Source of the DNA: Caenimonas sp. SL110
Lineage (GTDB): Bacteria; Pseudomonadota; Gammaproteobacteria; Burkholderiales; Burkholderiaceae_C
NCBI RefSeq assembly: GCF_001044395.1
Contig: NZ_JANU01000064.1
Span: 1 to 64,000, forward strand
DNA length: 64,000 nucleotides
Direction of reading: 5' to 3'
Shown here one piece after another: positions 29,776-39,686 of this stretch. The first letter of the stretch is position 1. The number at the start of each line of letters is the position of its first letter. The notes beneath the pieces were generated by a model, which saw only the letters and a program-made list of their open reading frames with translations, was not told the origin of the DNA and made no database searches. Made by a program: the position numbers and the translations under genes.

Positions 29776-30599
29776 GCGAGAAGCTGCGGGCCCTCATCGC
29801 CGACGACGAACGGTTGCTGCGCGAACAGCTGAAAACGCGGCTGGCGACTGCATGGCCCGACCTGGAGATCGTGGGCGAGGCGCGCGACGGCCAGGAGGCA
29901 TTGCAAAAGGCCGACGAACTGCGGCCGGACGTGGTCTTTCTGGATATCCGCATGCCGGGCCTGACGGGCCTCGAAGCTGCGAGCGAGATCGTGACCCTGC
30001 CATCATGGAATGGCGAGGTCGTTTTCGTCACGGCGTATGACGAGTACGCGGTGAAGGCGTTCGAGCAGGGGGCAATCGATTACCTGCTCAAGCCCGTGGA
30101 GGCGGAGCGCCTGGAGCAGACGGCCCAGCGCGTGAAGGCGCGATTGCAGGCACGCCGCGCGCAGCCGGTGAACGCGCCGCCATCGCAGGCCGACGAGCTG
30201 GCGCTCGATGCATTGCTGCAGAAGTTGATGAAGGCCAATCAGGGGCTGGCAGGCGCGAGCGCCGCCAGCGAGCCGCCGATGCGCTGGATCCAGTGCACCA
30301 CCGGGTCAACCACACGCCTGATCGACGTGAAGGACGTGCTCTTTTTCAGGTCGGACGAGAAGTACACCCGCGTGCAGACCAGGGACCAGGAAGCCTTCAT
30401 CCGCACGCCGATCCGCGAACTGATGCCCCGGCTCGATGGCAACCAGTTCTGGCAGATCCACCGTTCAACGATTGTGAATCTTGGTTTTATTGCGGCAGTG
30501 ACGCGTGACGATACCGGTCGGCAGCGGGTCCAGATCCAGGGGCACCCCGAGGTGCTCGAGGTAAGCCGTACGTTCGCCCACCTGTTTCGCGCGTCGTAA
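29772..30599 (+). CDS. LytTR-family response regulator (AlgR/LytR-like)
   Basis: 275 residues. An N-terminal receiver (ALIADDERLLREQL, phospho-Asp in VVFLDIRMPGLTG, switch Lys in IDYLLKPVE; 1-120), a Gln/Ala linker and a C-terminal LytTR DNA-binding domain (about 175-270: VKDVLFFRSDEKYTRVQT, FWQIHRSTIVNLGFI, GHPEVLEVSRTFAHLFR). It is coupled by ATGA to the sensor upstream, so the two form one two-component system. Targets are unknown; relatives control exopolysaccharide, peptide uptake or surface traits. Confidence 0.92.
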   Translation: MSEKLRALIADDERLLREQLKTRLATAWPDLEIVGEARDGQEALQKADELRPDVVFLDIRMPGLTGLEAASEIVTLPSWNGEVVFVTAYDEYAVKAFEQGAIDYLLKPVEAERLEQTAQRVKARLQARRAQPVNAPPSQADELALDALLQKLMKANQGLAGASAASEPPMRWIQCTTGSTTRLIDVKDVLFFRSDEKYTRVQTRDQEAFIRTPIRELMPRLDGNQFWQIHRSTIVNLGFIAAVTRDDTGRQRVQIQGHPEVLEVSRTFAHLFRAS

Positions 30600-30626
30600 C
30601 CGCGCGGGGCAGGTGGGCGGTTTTTT
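30598..30626 (+). terminator. Possible intrinsic terminator after the LytTR regulator
   Basis: AACCGC (30598-30603) pairs with GCGGTT (30617-30622), followed by TTTT. It starts within the regulator stop codon and is followed by the convergent fabI end at 30637. The stem is only 6 bp, so confidence is moderate. Confidence 0.5.
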
Positions 30627-30636
30627 GGTTACCGGA

Positions 30637-31428
30637 TTATTCAGCCGGCTCGTCGATGCCGCCGACCATGCGGCTGAACCCGCCATCGACATAGGTGATT
30701 TCGGCTGTCACACCGGCCGAGAGATCGCTCAGCATGAAGGCTGCGACATTGCCCACGTCTTCGATGGTCACGTTGCGGCGGATCGGCGAATTGGCCGCCA
30801 CCACCGACAAAATCCTGCCAAAGCCCTTGATGCCGCTTGCAGCCAGCGTCTTGATCGGGCCGGCGCTGATGCCGTTGACGCGGATGCCCCTGGGTCCAAG
30901 CGAACTCGCCAGGTAGCGCACCGACGCTTCGAGCGAAGCCTTGGCCAGGCCCATCGTGTTGTAGTTGGGCACGACCCGCTCGGCGCCCAGATAGGTGAGG
31001 GTCAGCAGCGCCGATTTGTCGTTGAGCATCGGCAGCGCGGCTTTCGCCATCGCAGGAAAGCTGTAGGCGCTGATGTCGTGGGCGATCTTGAATGCCTCGC
31101 GCGAGAGACCGTCGAGGAAGTCACCGGCAATCGCCTCGCGCGGCGCGAATCCAATGGCGTGGACAAAGCCGTCGAACTTCGGCCACACGGCAGACAGGTC
31201 GGTGAAGAGCCGCGCGATCTGCTCGTCGTCGCCAACGTCGCAGTCAAAAATCAGCTTGGAGCCGAAGTCAGCAGCGTACTCGGTGATACGCTCCTTGAAG
31301 CGCTCGCCGACGTAGCTGAATGCGAGTTCAGCGCCTTGTGCGTGGCACGCCTTGGCGATGCCATACGCGATCGAACGGTTGGAAAGAACACCCGTGATCA
31401 ATAACTTCTTGCCGGCTAGGAAGCCCAT
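30637..31428 (-). CDS. fabI: Enoyl-[acyl-carrier-protein] reductase (NADH), FabI
   Basis: 263 residues, standard FabI length. It reduces trans-2-enoyl-ACP in the last step of each fatty-acid elongation cycle, in the cytosol as a tetramer. The short-chain dehydrogenase features match FabI rather than FabG: the cofactor site [24 protein letters not shown], and the catalytic Tyr-x6-Lys in [19 protein letters not shown], with the second Tyr in [24 protein letters not shown] forms the substrate loop. The start [13 protein letters not shown] at 31428 is the family start; the longer frame to 31470 would run into yejA. It is divergent from yejA with only 40 bases between starts. Confidence 0.96.
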   Translation of the reverse strand: MGFLAGKKLLITGVLSNRSIAYGIAKACHAQGAELAFSYVGERFKERITEYAADFGSKLIFDCDVGDDEQIARLFTDLSAVWPKFDGFVHAIGFAPREAIAGDFLDGLSREAFKIAHDISAYSFPAMAKAALPMLNDKSALLTLTYLGAERVVPNYNTMGLAKASLEASVRYLASSLGPRGIRVNGISAGPIKTLAASGIKGFGRILSVVAANSPIRRNVTIEDVGNVAAFMLSDLSAGVTAEITYVDGGFSRMVGGIDEPAE

Positions 31429-31468
31429 GGTTTTCCCGGAGAGATACAAAACTGGGCAGAATTGTCGC

Positions 31469-33301
31469 ATGCGAGGTTTCGTCTTATTGCTGGCCGTTCT
31501 GCTGGCCCCGCCGGTTTGCGCCGCCCCCGGCTATGCCATGTGGGGCAAGTTCAAGTACCAACCCGGCTTCACCCATTTCGATTACGTCAATCCGGATGCG
31601 CCCAAAGGTGGTGAGCTGCGCATGGTCTCGGGCTCGCGTATTTCCACCTTCGACAAGTACAACCCGTTCACGCTCAAGGGCAATGCGCCTTCGTTCACGG
31701 CTGACCTGTTGTTCGAGGGCCTGCTCACGGCTCCGATGGACGAGAACGGCGTGGGTTACGGCCTGCTGGCAGAGGACGTGGAAGTCGCAGCCGACCTGAT
31801 GTCCGCGACGTTCCGCATCCGGTCCGAAGCGCGGTTTCACAACGGCGACCCCGTCACTGCCGCCGACGTGAAGTACAGCTACGACACGCTTGCCTCCAAA
31901 TTCGCAAGCCCGTCGTATGGAAACATCCTGGCCGATGTCGCCGGCGCCGACGTGGTCGATGCCCGCACCATTCGCTACCGGTTCAAGAAGAAGGACCGGC
32001 AGATGCCGCTGGTGGTCGGCGCGCTGCCCGTGTTCTCGCCCAAGTGGGGCATGGAAAACGGCAAGACCAAGCAGTTCGACCAGATCGTGATGGACACGCC
32101 GATCGGCACGGGGCCCTACAAGATCGGGCCGGTGCGTTTCGGCAACGACGTGACATTCGTTCGCGACCCGAACTACTGGGGCCGCACCCAGCCCACTCGC
32201 AAGGGCACGGCCAATTTCGACCGCATCACGGTCAAGATCTATCGTGACAACACGGCGCAGCTCGAAGCGCTCAAGGCCGGTGAATTCGATCTGATGCAAT
32301 TCTTTTCGGCGGGTGACTGGAACCGCCGCTTGACCGGCAAGCGCATCGAAAGCGGCGAGCTGGTGAAGATGAATTTCCAGCACAAGTTGCCCGACGGCTT
32401 CTACAGCTTCGTGCTGAACACGCGCCTTCCCAAATTTGCAGATCGCCGCGTGCGGATGGCGATCGAGCTCGCCATGGATTACGAGTGGATGAACGTCCAC
32501 CTGTTTCGCGGCAGCTATGTGCGCGTCAAGGGCGTTTTCGGCAACACCGATTGCGAGGCGAACGGCATGCCTTCGCCGGCCGAAGTTGCACTGATGGAGC
32601 CCTTCAAGGCAGATCTGCCCGCCGAGGTTTTTGGCACGATGGCAGTGCCGCCGCGCACGGACGGCAAGCAGACCCTGCGCGACAACCTGCTCAAGGCCCG
32701 GCAGCTGCTGTCGGAGGCCGGCTGGACCTATCGCGATGGTGCGTTGCGAAATGCGAAGGGCGAGCCATTCACGATTGAGTTTCTCGACAGCACCGAGGCC
32801 AAGGGCGCCACGACCACTGCCGCGTGGAAGCGCGCCCTCGACAAGCTGGGCATCGACTTCCGCCTGCGTGAAGTGGACTTCGCGCTCTGGCAACAACGGC
32901 TCGAATCGAACAACTTCGAACTGCTCGGAATTTCGTTTCCCGGCACGCATTTCCCCGGCGCGGACTACGCCGACCTGTTCGGTAGCAAGGCTGCGGACAA
33001 CCCCGGCTCGGGCAACTACTCGGGCATCAAGAACCCTGCGATCGATGCCATGGTGGCCAAGCTCACCGTGGCTGAAAACCAGGAAGAGTTTTTGGCCGCC
33101 TGCCGGTCGCTGGACCGCATCATCGCGCACGGCCACTACCTGATTCCCGCGTGGACAAGCCGCAGTCGGCGCATTGCCTACAGCGACTGGAAACTCGAAC
33201 GGCCCAAGACCATCCCGACGTACCCGCCCGAAGGCGTTCCGTACATGGACTGGTTCATGCTGACGTGGTGGGCGCGTAACCCACCCAAGACATCCAAATA
33301 G
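31469..33301 (+). CDS. yejA: YejA-like periplasmic peptide-binding protein (family 5 SBP)
   Basis: 610 residues. A signal peptide ([18 protein letters not shown], cut near residue 18-19) precedes a family-5 solute-binding fold: [55 protein letters not shown] and [27 protein letters not shown]. It captures oligopeptides or microcin C-type compounds in the periplasm for the YejBEF importer encoded directly after it (7-base gap). The upstream frame from 31352 is antisense of fabI, so the ATG at 31469 is used. Start context has only a weak ribosome site. Confidence 0.93.
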   Translation: MRGFVLLLAVLLAPPVCAAPGYAMWGKFKYQPGFTHFDYVNPDAPKGGELRMVSGSRISTFDKYNPFTLKGNAPSFTADLLFEGLLTAPMDENGVGYGLLAEDVEVAADLMSATFRIRSEARFHNGDPVTAADVKYSYDTLASKFASPSYGNILADVAGADVVDARTIRYRFKKKDRQMPLVVGALPVFSPKWGMENGKTKQFDQIVMDTPIGTGPYKIGPVRFGNDVTFVRDPNYWGRTQPTRKGTANFDRITVKIYRDNTAQLEALKAGEFDLMQFFSAGDWNRRLTGKRIESGELVKMNFQHKLPDGFYSFVLNTRLPKFADRRVRMAIELAMDYEWMNVHLFRGSYVRVKGVFGNTDCEANGMPSPAEVALMEPFKADLPAEVFGTMAVPPRTDGKQTLRDNLLKARQLLSEAGWTYRDGALRNAKGEPFTIEFLDSTEAKGATTTAAWKRALDKLGIDFRLREVDFALWQQRLESNNFELLGISFPGTHFPGADYADLFGSKAADNPGSGNYSGIKNPAIDAMVAKLTVAENQEEFLAACRSLDRIIAHGHYLIPAWTSRSRRIAYSDWKLERPKTIPTYPPEGVPYMDWFMLTWWARNPPKTSK

Positions 33302-33308
33302 GCCGCCC

Positions 33309-34328
33309 ATGTTCGCGTACGCACTCAAGCGCATCCTCCTGATGGTGCCCACGCTTTTCGGCGTGCTGCTCATCACATTCATCGTCACGCAGTTCGTCCC
33401 CGGTGGGCCGGTGGAGCAATACCTCGCCGAAGCGAAGCGCACGGGTGGCGGCGGCGACACCTCGTCCTATCGGGGCGGGCAGGGCGTCGACCCCAAGCGG
33501 GTTGAGCAGATCAAGCAGCTCTATGGCTTTGACAAGCCGCCCACCGAACGCTTCTGGCTGATGATCAAGCAGTACGCGCAGTTCGACCTGGGTCGCAGTT
33601 TTTTCCAGAACAAGCCGGTGGGCCAGTTGATCCTGGAGAAGCTGCCGGTGTCGATCAGCCTGGGCCTTTGGACTTTCTTCATCAGCTACCTGATAGCGGT
33701 GCCTCTCGGGGTTGCGAAAGCAGTACGAGCGGGGACCCGATTCGACTTCGTGACGACCATCCTTGTGTTGATCGGCTACGCGATTCCGGGGTTCGTGCTG
33801 GGCATTGCGCTGCTGGTGATCTTCGGCGGGCAGCTCAACTGGTTTCCGCTGCGGGGCCTCACATCGTCGAACTGGGCGGAGTTGAGCTGGGGCGCGCGGG
33901 TGGTCGACTACCTGTGGCACATCACGCTGCCGGTGACTGCGATGGTGCTCGGCAGTTTTGCCGTGACGACGATGCTCACCAAGAACTCGTTCCTTGAAGA
34001 GATCCGCAAGCAGTACGTGTTGACCGCGCGGGCCAAGGGCCTGTCCGAGCGCCGCGTGCTGTGGAAGCACATCTTTCGCAACGCGCTGATTCCGATCGTG
34101 ACGGGTTTTCCTGCGGCATTCATCGGCGCGTTCTTCACCGGCGCTCTGCTCATCGAAACGCTGTTCTCGCTCGACGGGCTGGGGCTGCTGAGTTACGAAA
34201 GCATCATCCGCCGCGACTACCCGGTCGTGCTCGGGTCCCTCTATGTCTTCACGCTGATCGGGCTTGTGACCAAGCTGATCAGCGATTTGAGTTACGTCTG
34301 GGTCGATCCTCGTGTCAAGTTCGATTGA
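33309..34328 (+). CDS. yejB: YejB-like ABC permease
   Basis: 339 residues. The first helix MFAYALKRILLMVPTLFGVLLITFIV is the DppB-type start, followed by a long periplasmic region (FVPGGPVEQYLAEAKR...RFWLMIKQYAQFDLGRSFF) and five further helices. The cytosolic EAA loop reads TARAKGLSERRVLWKHIFRNALIPIV. With YejE it makes the membrane channel of the peptide importer. The 40-residue insertion with TGGGGDTSSYRGGQGVDPKRV is typical of YejB and distinguishes it from DppB. The stop overlaps the GTG start of yejE by 17 bases. Confidence 0.93.
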   Translation: MFAYALKRILLMVPTLFGVLLITFIVTQFVPGGPVEQYLAEAKRTGGGGDTSSYRGGQGVDPKRVEQIKQLYGFDKPPTERFWLMIKQYAQFDLGRSFFQNKPVGQLILEKLPVSISLGLWTFFISYLIAVPLGVAKAVRAGTRFDFVTTILVLIGYAIPGFVLGIALLVIFGGQLNWFPLRGLTSSNWAELSWGARVVDYLWHITLPVTAMVLGSFAVTTMLTKNSFLEEIRKQYVLTARAKGLSERRVLWKHIFRNALIPIVTGFPAAFIGAFFTGALLIETLFSLDGLGLLSYESIIRRDYPVVLGSLYVFTLIGLVTKLISDLSYVWVDPRVKFD

Positions 34329-35418
34329 GTCCCCCGCACCCGTTGCGGTGCAACCCGTGGCAACGGGCCATACCGGCCTTGCAGCACCGGTGCTGTCTCA
34401 AAGGCCCGCCGCGCGCGCATGGCGGCGTTTTCGTCGCAACCGGCTGGGCTTCACCAGCCTGGTGATCTTTGCCACGCTTGTCGTGCTCAGCCTGTTCGCA
34501 GAGGTGATTGCCAACGACAAGCCGCTGGTCGTGAGCTACAACGGCACGCTGCATTTCCCAATGGTGAAAACCTATCCTGAGACGGCATTCGGTGGAGACT
34601 TTCCGACCGAAGCTGACTACCTGGACCCCTACATGCGACAGCGCCTGTCCGAAAAGGGCAACTGGGCGATCTACACGCTGATTCCATACGGCGCTTCGAC
34701 GATGGCATACCACTCGCCGCTGCCATTTCCGAGCCCTCCGTCGAGCACCAACTGGTTCGGCACCGATGAGCGTGGACGCGACTTGCTGGCGCAGCTCATT
34801 TACGGCTTTCGCCTGAGCGTCCTGTTCGGACTGGCACTGATGGCCATCGGTGTGGCGATCGGCGTTTTCACGGGTGCCGTTCAGGGGTACTTTGGCGGCA
34901 AGACCGACTTGACCATGCAGCGGCTGATCGAGATCTGGTCGTCGATGCCCGAGCTGTACCTGCTTATCATCTTCAGCGCGGTCTTTGCACCCAGCGTGGC
35001 TTTGCTCGTCATCCTTTTGAGCCTGTTCGGGTGGATGGGGCTTTCGGACTATGTGCGGGCCGAGTTCCTGCGTAATCGCCAGATGGATTACGTGAAAGCT
35101 GCGCGCGCGCTCGGCGTGGGCAACGGCCGAATCATGTGGCGGCACATTCTTCCCAACAGCATGACGCCCGTGGTGACGTTCCTGCCGTTTCGCATGAGCG
35201 CGGCCATTCTCGCGCTCACGTCCCTGGACTTCCTGGGGCTTGGCGTGCCGCCCGGCACGCCATCGCTTGGCGAGTTGCTGGCCCAGGGCAAGCAGAACAT
35301 CGATGCGTGGTGGATTTCGATTGCCACATTTGCAGTGCTCGCGATGACGCTGCTGCTGCTGACATTCATGGGCGACGCCTTGCGCGATGCGCTCGATCCC
35401 CGAAAGGTCGACAAATGA
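34312..35418 (+). CDS. yejE: YejE-like ABC permease
   Basis: 368 residues, starting with GTG at 34312 inside yejB. An N-terminal cytosolic segment (RAWRRFRRNRLGFTSLVIFATLVV) leads into a large periplasmic domain containing ETAFGGDFPTEADYLDPYM and FGTDERGRDLLAQLIYGFRLSV, then four or five helices and the EAA loop YVKAARALGVGNGRIMWRHILPNSMTPVV. This is the DppC-type partner of YejB. The stop overlaps yejF by ATGA. The large periplasmic insertion is a YejE hallmark. Confidence 0.93.
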   Translation: MSSSIESPAPVAVQPVATGHTGLAAPVLSQRPAARAWRRFRRNRLGFTSLVIFATLVVLSLFAEVIANDKPLVVSYNGTLHFPMVKTYPETAFGGDFPTEADYLDPYMRQRLSEKGNWAIYTLIPYGASTMAYHSPLPFPSPPSSTNWFGTDERGRDLLAQLIYGFRLSVLFGLALMAIGVAIGVFTGAVQGYFGGKTDLTMQRLIEIWSSMPELYLLIIFSAVFAPSVALLVILLSLFGWMGLSDYVRAEFLRNRQMDYVKAARALGVGNGRIMWRHILPNSMTPVVTFLPFRMSAAILALTSLDFLGLGVPPGTPSLGELLAQGKQNIDAWWISIATFAVLAMTLLLLTFMGDALRDALDPRKVDK

Positions 35419-37016
35419 ACCTGCTCGAAGCCAAGGGGCTGCGGGTCTCTTTTTCCGGCAAGGAAGTCGTGCACGGCGTGGACTTCACGCTCGCACCGGG
35501 CGAGAAGCTCGCGCTCGTCGGTGAATCCGGATCGGGCAAGACCGTCACGGCGCTCAGCCTGCTCGGACTTGCGCAGAACGCGGATGTCAGCGGCTCGGCG
35601 ATGTTTGCCGGCCTCGAAGGCCAGCCGACGCGCGATCTGCTGAAGCTTCCCGAGCGCGATCTGCTGTCGATTCGCGGCCGCGAAATCGCCATGATCTTCC
35701 AGGAGCCGATGACCGCACTCAATCCGCTGTTCACGGTCGGCAACCAGGTGGCAGAAGTGCTCCAGCTCAAGGAAGGCCTTACCGGCCGCGAAGCCTGGGA
35801 CGGCGCAGTTGAAGCACTGCGTGCGACGGGCATCCCCGATCCCGAACGACGTGCTGGCGCCTATCCGCACCAGCTCTCAGGCGGGCAGCGGCAGCGCGCG
35901 ATGATCGCAATGGCCCTGGCCGCGCGCCCCCGCTTGTTGCTGGCGGACGAGCCGACCACTGCACTTGACGTCACGCTCCGCTCGCAGATCCTGGAGCTGC
36001 TTGCCGACGTACAACGGCACAACGGCATGGCGATGCTGCTGATCACGCACGATCTGAACCTGGTGCGCAAGTTCGCCGATCGGGTTGCCGTCATGGAGAA
36101 CGGTTATCTGGTGGAGACCGGGACGGTCGAATCCGTGTTCGCCAATCCGCAGCACGCCTATACCCGCAAACTCATCGACAGCCGCCCCGCGCGCGACGTC
36201 GAGGAAGGGCCTGCGCCGGCTGGGCTTCCAGTCATGTCGGCCAGCGGCCTGCGGGTCAGTTACCCGGTGAATCTTCAAGGCTTCAAGGGCTGGTTCAAGA
36301 AGGGCGAGTACGTTGCTGTCAGGGACGCGGCGTTCTCTATTCCGCCGGGCCGCACGCTCGGTGTCGTGGGCGAGTCCGGTTCGGGCAAATCCACGCTCGC
36401 CATGGCTGCGTTGGGACTGATGCCGCATCGTGGCGAGCTCCACGTCGCCGGAACGCAGTGGGGACCCGACGCAGCGAGCAACAAGGCGATCCGCCGCGTG
36501 GTCCAGGTCGTCTTCCAGGACCCTTTTTCGTCGCTGTCGCCGCGCATGACGGTCGAAGAGATCGTGGGGGAGGGCCTCCTGGTCCATGAGCCCTCGCTGC
36601 CACTGGCCGGAAGGCGCGAGCGAGTCGTTCAGGCGCTCACTGAGGTGGGCCTTGGGGAGACCCAGTTTCCGGGCTTGCTCCAGCGCTACCCGCACGAGTT
36701 TTCCGGCGGGCAGCGCCAGCGTCTGGCTATTGCGCGTGCGCTGATCGTGCAGCCGCAGCTGCTGATCCTGGACGAGCCCACCAGTGCGCTGGATGTGACC
36801 ATCCAGAAACAGGTGCTGAAGCTGCTGCAACGATTGCAGCGGGAAAAGGGTCTGAGCTACCTGCTGATCACGCATGACGTGGATGTGATCCGCGCCATGG
36901 CGCACGAGGTGCTGGTAATGAAGGACGGCCACGTCGTCGAATCAGGACCGGTGCGCCAGGTGCTCGATGCGCCGCAGCAGGACTACACGCGCACGCTCGT
37001 GGCAGCGGCGTCCTGA
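35415..37016 (+). CDS. yejF: YejF-like ABC ATPase (two fused nucleotide-binding domains)
   Basis: 533 residues with two complete ABC cassettes in one chain, energising YejBE. Cassette 1: Walker A GESGSGKT, signature LSGGQRQRAMIAMALAARP, Walker B LLLADEPTTALDVT. Cassette 2: GESGSGKST, FSGGQRQRLAIARALIVQPQ, LLILDEPTSALDVT. Each ends with an oligopeptide-type C-terminal motif (YTRKLIDSRPARDV, YTRTLVAAAS). The ATG at 35415 lies in the ATGA overlap with yejE and gives the family start MNLLEAKGLRVSFSG; the longer frame from 35136 lies inside yejE. It closes the yejABEF operon. Confidence 0.94.
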   Translation: MNLLEAKGLRVSFSGKEVVHGVDFTLAPGEKLALVGESGSGKTVTALSLLGLAQNADVSGSAMFAGLEGQPTRDLLKLPERDLLSIRGREIAMIFQEPMTALNPLFTVGNQVAEVLQLKEGLTGREAWDGAVEALRATGIPDPERRAGAYPHQLSGGQRQRAMIAMALAARPRLLLADEPTTALDVTLRSQILELLADVQRHNGMAMLLITHDLNLVRKFADRVAVMENGYLVETGTVESVFANPQHAYTRKLIDSRPARDVEEGPAPAGLPVMSASGLRVSYPVNLQGFKGWFKKGEYVAVRDAAFSIPPGRTLGVVGESGSGKSTLAMAALGLMPHRGELHVAGTQWGPDAASNKAIRRVVQVVFQDPFSSLSPRMTVEEIVGEGLLVHEPSLPLAGRRERVVQALTEVGLGETQFPGLLQRYPHEFSGGQRQRLAIARALIVQPQLLILDEPTSALDVTIQKQVLKLLQRLQREKGLSYLLITHDVDVIRAMAHEVLVMKDGHVVESGPVRQVLDAPQQDYTRTLVAAAS

Positions 37017-37025
37017 GGCTATTGC

Positions 37026-37439
37026 GTGGGTGATCTGGTCATGGCCACTGTCATCCCCGAAAGCGAGGTTGAGGTCACCGCTGTTCGCGCCCAAGGTGCC
37101 GGGGGCCAGAACGTCAACAAGGTCTCCAGCGCGATCCACTTGCGTTTCGACATCCGTAACTCATCTTTGCCCGACGACCACAAGGAGCGGCTGCTGGCAC
37201 TTCGCGATTCGCGCATCACTCGCGATGGCGTGCTGGTGATCAAGGCGCAGACGCAGCGCAGCCAGGACATGAATCGGGCCGAGGCATTCGGGCGGTTGCA
37301 GGAGGTGGTTGACAGTGTTGCGCAGGCCCCGCGCGTGCGCCGGGCCACCAAGCCCACCTATGGATCGAAGATGCGCAGGCTCGAAACCAAGAACCTTCGT
37401 TCTCAAGTCAAGGTTCTTCGCGGCAGGGTCATCGAATAG
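37026..37439 (+). CDS. arfB: Peptidyl-tRNA hydrolase ArfB (ribosome rescue)
   Basis: 137 residues. The release-factor-like domain has the catalytic GGQ in TAVRAQGAGGQNVNKVSSAIHLRFD, and a basic C-terminal tail (RRATKPTYGSKMRRLETKNLRSQVKVLRGR) reads stalled ribosomes without a stop codon. ArfB is the codon-independent backup to tmRNA; smpB, encoded in this window too, serves the tmRNA route. The GTG at 37026 has GAGG 7 bases upstream; the ATG at 37041 in the same frame, also with a GGTGA-like site, is an equally plausible start. It lies 10 bases after yejF and may be read through from it. Confidence 0.92.
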   Translation: MGDLVMATVIPESEVEVTAVRAQGAGGQNVNKVSSAIHLRFDIRNSSLPDDHKERLLALRDSRITRDGVLVIKAQTQRSQDMNRAEAFGRLQEVVDSVAQAPRVRRATKPTYGSKMRRLETKNLRSQVKVLRGRVIE

Positions 37440-37466
37440 CTCTGCAACAGGGCTTCACGCTCTGGC

Positions 37467-37489
37467 AAACCGTTGCAAATCAACGGTTT
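37467..37489. promoter_or_regulatory. Inverted repeat over the rimP promoter -35
   Basis: AAACCGTTG (37467-37475) and CAACGGTTT (37481-37489), a perfect 9-bp inverted repeat with a 5-base centre. It covers the -35 box and half of the spacer of the rimP-operon promoter. No T-run follows, so an operator is more likely than an arfB terminator. Confidence 0.55.
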
Positions 37490-37501
37490 GAGGGGTACAA
37501 T
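37473..37501 (+). promoter_or_regulatory. Sigma-70 promoter of the rimP-nusA-infB operon
   Basis: TTGCAA (37473-37478), 17-base spacer, TACAAT (37496-37501). Good match to consensus in both boxes. Predicted transcription start near 37508, about 94 bases ahead of the rimP start. Confidence 0.75.
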
Positions 37502-37518
37502 CCTTGCTTCACGACCAA

Positions 37519-37548
37519 ACGGGCGGGTAATTACCGCCCGTTTTTTTT
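37519..37548 (+). terminator. Intrinsic terminator/attenuator in the rimP-nusA leader
   Basis: ACGGGCGG (37519-37526), 7-base loop, CCGCCCGT (37534-37541), then a run of T to 37548. It lies just after the promoter boxes and before rimP, so polymerase must pass it to reach nusA and infB. It is probably an attenuator rather than the end of arfB. Confidence 0.8.
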
Positions 37549-37601
37549 GGTCCATCGTTTATTGAAACACCTCGTTTTTGGCAAAGGTTGACGCGTACCA
37601 A

Positions 37602-38165
37602 GTGGCATTCCAGGAGATCGTCGAGCAAACAGTGACCGGCCTCGGTTACGAGCTGGTGGACATCGAGCGTTCCGCCGGTGGTTTGCTGCGCATCACGATC
37701 GACCTGCCCTGGTCGCCCGGCCAGGAATTGTTTGTCAACGTCGAAGACTGCGAGAAAGTCACGCGCCAGTTGCAGTTTGCACTGGAAGTCGAAGGTACGG
37801 AGTATCAGCGCCTCGAGGTGTCATCGCCGGGCCTTGACAGGCCGTTGAAGTCCGAGAAGGACTTTGAGCGTTTCGTTGGCAGCCAGATCGACGTGACGCT
37901 GAAGGCGCCGCTGGGAGCGGCAGCCAATGGCGGCGTCCACGCCAACCGAAAGAAGTTTCGCGGCACGCTGGAAAAAGAAGGCGACGTGTGGCAGATCGTG
38001 TGGAGCGAAGCGCCCGCCGCGAAGCCCGGCGCGAAGGTGAGCAAGAACAGGGCGTCTGCCCCTGTGCAGGCACTGGGTTTCAGGCTGGACGAGCTCAAGG
38101 AAGCTCGGCTGGCACCGGTTGTTGATTTCAAGGGTCGCAAGCCCAAGACAGTAGGAGAGTCCTGA
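37602..38165 (+). CDS. rimP: Ribosome maturation factor RimP
   Basis: 187 residues from the GTG at 37602 ([23 protein letters not shown]). RimP helps mature the 30S subunit. N-terminal domain to about 85 with [19 protein letters not shown] and [13 protein letters not shown], then [16 protein letters not shown], then the SH3-like C-terminal domain. It is longer than E. coli RimP (about 150) through an insertion near [16 protein letters not shown] and a Lys/Ala-rich stretch near [18 protein letters not shown] at 37578 in frame would add eight residues but has no ribosome site. First gene of the nusA operon. Confidence 0.92.
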   Translation: MAFQEIVEQTVTGLGYELVDIERSAGGLLRITIDLPWSPGQELFVNVEDCEKVTRQLQFALEVEGTEYQRLEVSSPGLDRPLKSEKDFERFVGSQIDVTLKAPLGAAANGGVHANRKKFRGTLEKEGDVWQIVWSEAPAAKPGAKVSKNRASAPVQALGFRLDELKEARLAPVVDFKGRKPKTVGES

Positions 38166-38166
38166 G

Positions 38167-39663
38167 ATGAATCGCGAATTGTTGATGCTCGTGGAAGCGA
38201 TCTCGCGCGAGAAGAACGTAGAGCGCGATGTCGTGTTCGGCGCCGTGGAGTCGGCGCTGGCGCAGGCCACCAAGAAGCTGTATGAGGGGGACGTGGATAT
38301 CCGCGTTGCCATCGATCGCGACAGTGGCAACTACGAAACCTTCCGCCGCTGGCTTGTCGTCCCGGACGAAGCGGGGCTCCAGAACCCGCAAGCCGAAGAA
38401 CTCCTGATGGACGCGAAGGAGCGCATCGCTGACGTCGAAGAGGGCGAATACATCGAGGAATCGGTGGAATCCGTGCCGATCGGCCGCATCGGCGCCATGG
38501 CGGCCAAGCAGGTCATCCTCCAGAAGATCCGGGACGCCGAGCGCGAAATGCTGCTCAACGACTTCATGTCGCGTGGCGACAAGATCTTCGTGGGCACCGT
38601 CAAGCGCATGGACAAGGGCGACATCATTGTCGAGAGCGGTCGCGTCGAAGGGCGCCTTCGCCGCAGCGAGATGATCCCCAAAGAGAATCTGCGAAACGGC
38701 GACCGCGTCCGCGCCATGATCATGGAAGTGGACCTGACCCTTCGCGGCGCACCCATCATCCTGTCCCGCTCGGCTCCCGCGTTCATGATCGAGCTGTTCC
38801 GCCAGGAAGTGCCTGAGATCGAGCAGGGCCTGCTGGAAATCAAGAGCTGCGCCCGCGACCCGGGTTCGCGCGCCAAGATCGCCGTGCTTTCGCACGACAA
38901 GCGCGTTGATCCCATCGGCACCTGCGTGGGCGTGCGCGGCACCCGCGTCAATGCGGTGACCAACGAACTGGCCGGCGAGCGTGTCGATATCGTTTTGTGG
39001 TCTGAAGACCCGGCGCAGTTCGTGATCGGTGCCCTGGCACCTGCGAACGTGTCCTCCATCGTCGTCGACGAAGAAAAGCACGCAATGGACGTGGTGGTTG
39101 ACGAGGAAAATCTCGCCATCGCCATCGGCCGTGGCGGCCAGAACGTTCGCCTGGCTTCCGACCTTACCGGCTGGAAGATCAACATCATGGACGCCAACGA
39201 ATCGGCGCAAAAGCAGGCCGAGGAAACCGACACGATCCGCACGCTCTTCATGGAAAAGCTCGATGTCGACCAGGAAGTGGCCGACATCCTCTTTGCCGAG
39301 GGTTTCACCAGCCTGGAAGAAGTGGCTTACGTGCCGATCACCGAAATGCTGGAGATCGAGTCGTTTGACGAAGATACCGTGAACGAGCTTCGCACCCGGG
39401 CCAAGGATGCCCTGCTGACGATGGAGATTGCGCGCGAAGAAAGCGTCGAGGAAGTCTCGCAGGACCTGCGCGACCTCGACGGCCTGACCCCGCAACTCAT
39501 TTCCCAGCTGGCTGAGGCCGGCGTCCATACCCGCGACGACCTGGCTGACCTGGCCGTCGATGAACTCACCGATATCACCGGCCAGTCTGCGGACGAGGCC
39601 AAGACCCTGATCATGAAGGCTCGCGAGCACTGGTTTACCAGCGCCACCGCGGTCCAAGAGTAA
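38167..39663 (+). CDS. nusA: Transcription termination/antitermination factor NusA
   Basis: 498 residues, full length. N-terminal RNA-polymerase-binding domain ([20 protein letters not shown], 1-135), S1 domain ([29 protein letters not shown]), KH1 ([24 protein letters not shown]), KH2 ([20 protein letters not shown]) and two C-terminal acidic helix-hairpin repeats ([41 protein letters not shown]). Binds RNA polymerase and nascent RNA to modulate pausing and termination. It follows rimP by one base. In E. coli NusA controls its own operon through leader terminators; the leader hairpin here fits a similar idea. Confidence 0.97.
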   Translation: MNRELLMLVEAISREKNVERDVVFGAVESALAQATKKLYEGDVDIRVAIDRDSGNYETFRRWLVVPDEAGLQNPQAEELLMDAKERIADVEEGEYIEESVESVPIGRIGAMAAKQVILQKIRDAEREMLLNDFMSRGDKIFVGTVKRMDKGDIIVESGRVEGRLRRSEMIPKENLRNGDRVRAMIMEVDLTLRGAPIILSRSAPAFMIELFRQEVPEIEQGLLEIKSCARDPGSRAKIAVLSHDKRVDPIGTCVGVRGTRVNAVTNELAGERVDIVLWSEDPAQFVIGALAPANVSSIVVDEEKHAMDVVVDEENLAIAIGRGGQNVRLASDLTGWKINIMDANESAQKQAEETDTIRTLFMEKLDVDQEVADILFAEGFTSLEEVAYVPITEMLEIESFDEDTVNELRTRAKDALLTMEIAREESVEEVSQDLRDLDGLTPQLISQLAEAGVHTRDDLADLAVDELTDITGQSADEAKTLIMKAREHWFTSATAVQE

Positions 39664-39686
39664 TGTGATGGAAGGCACCACAACAC

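Noticed and set aside
38128-39681. 517-codon minus-strand frame over nusA
   Set aside because: Shadow of nusA, which has every expected domain.
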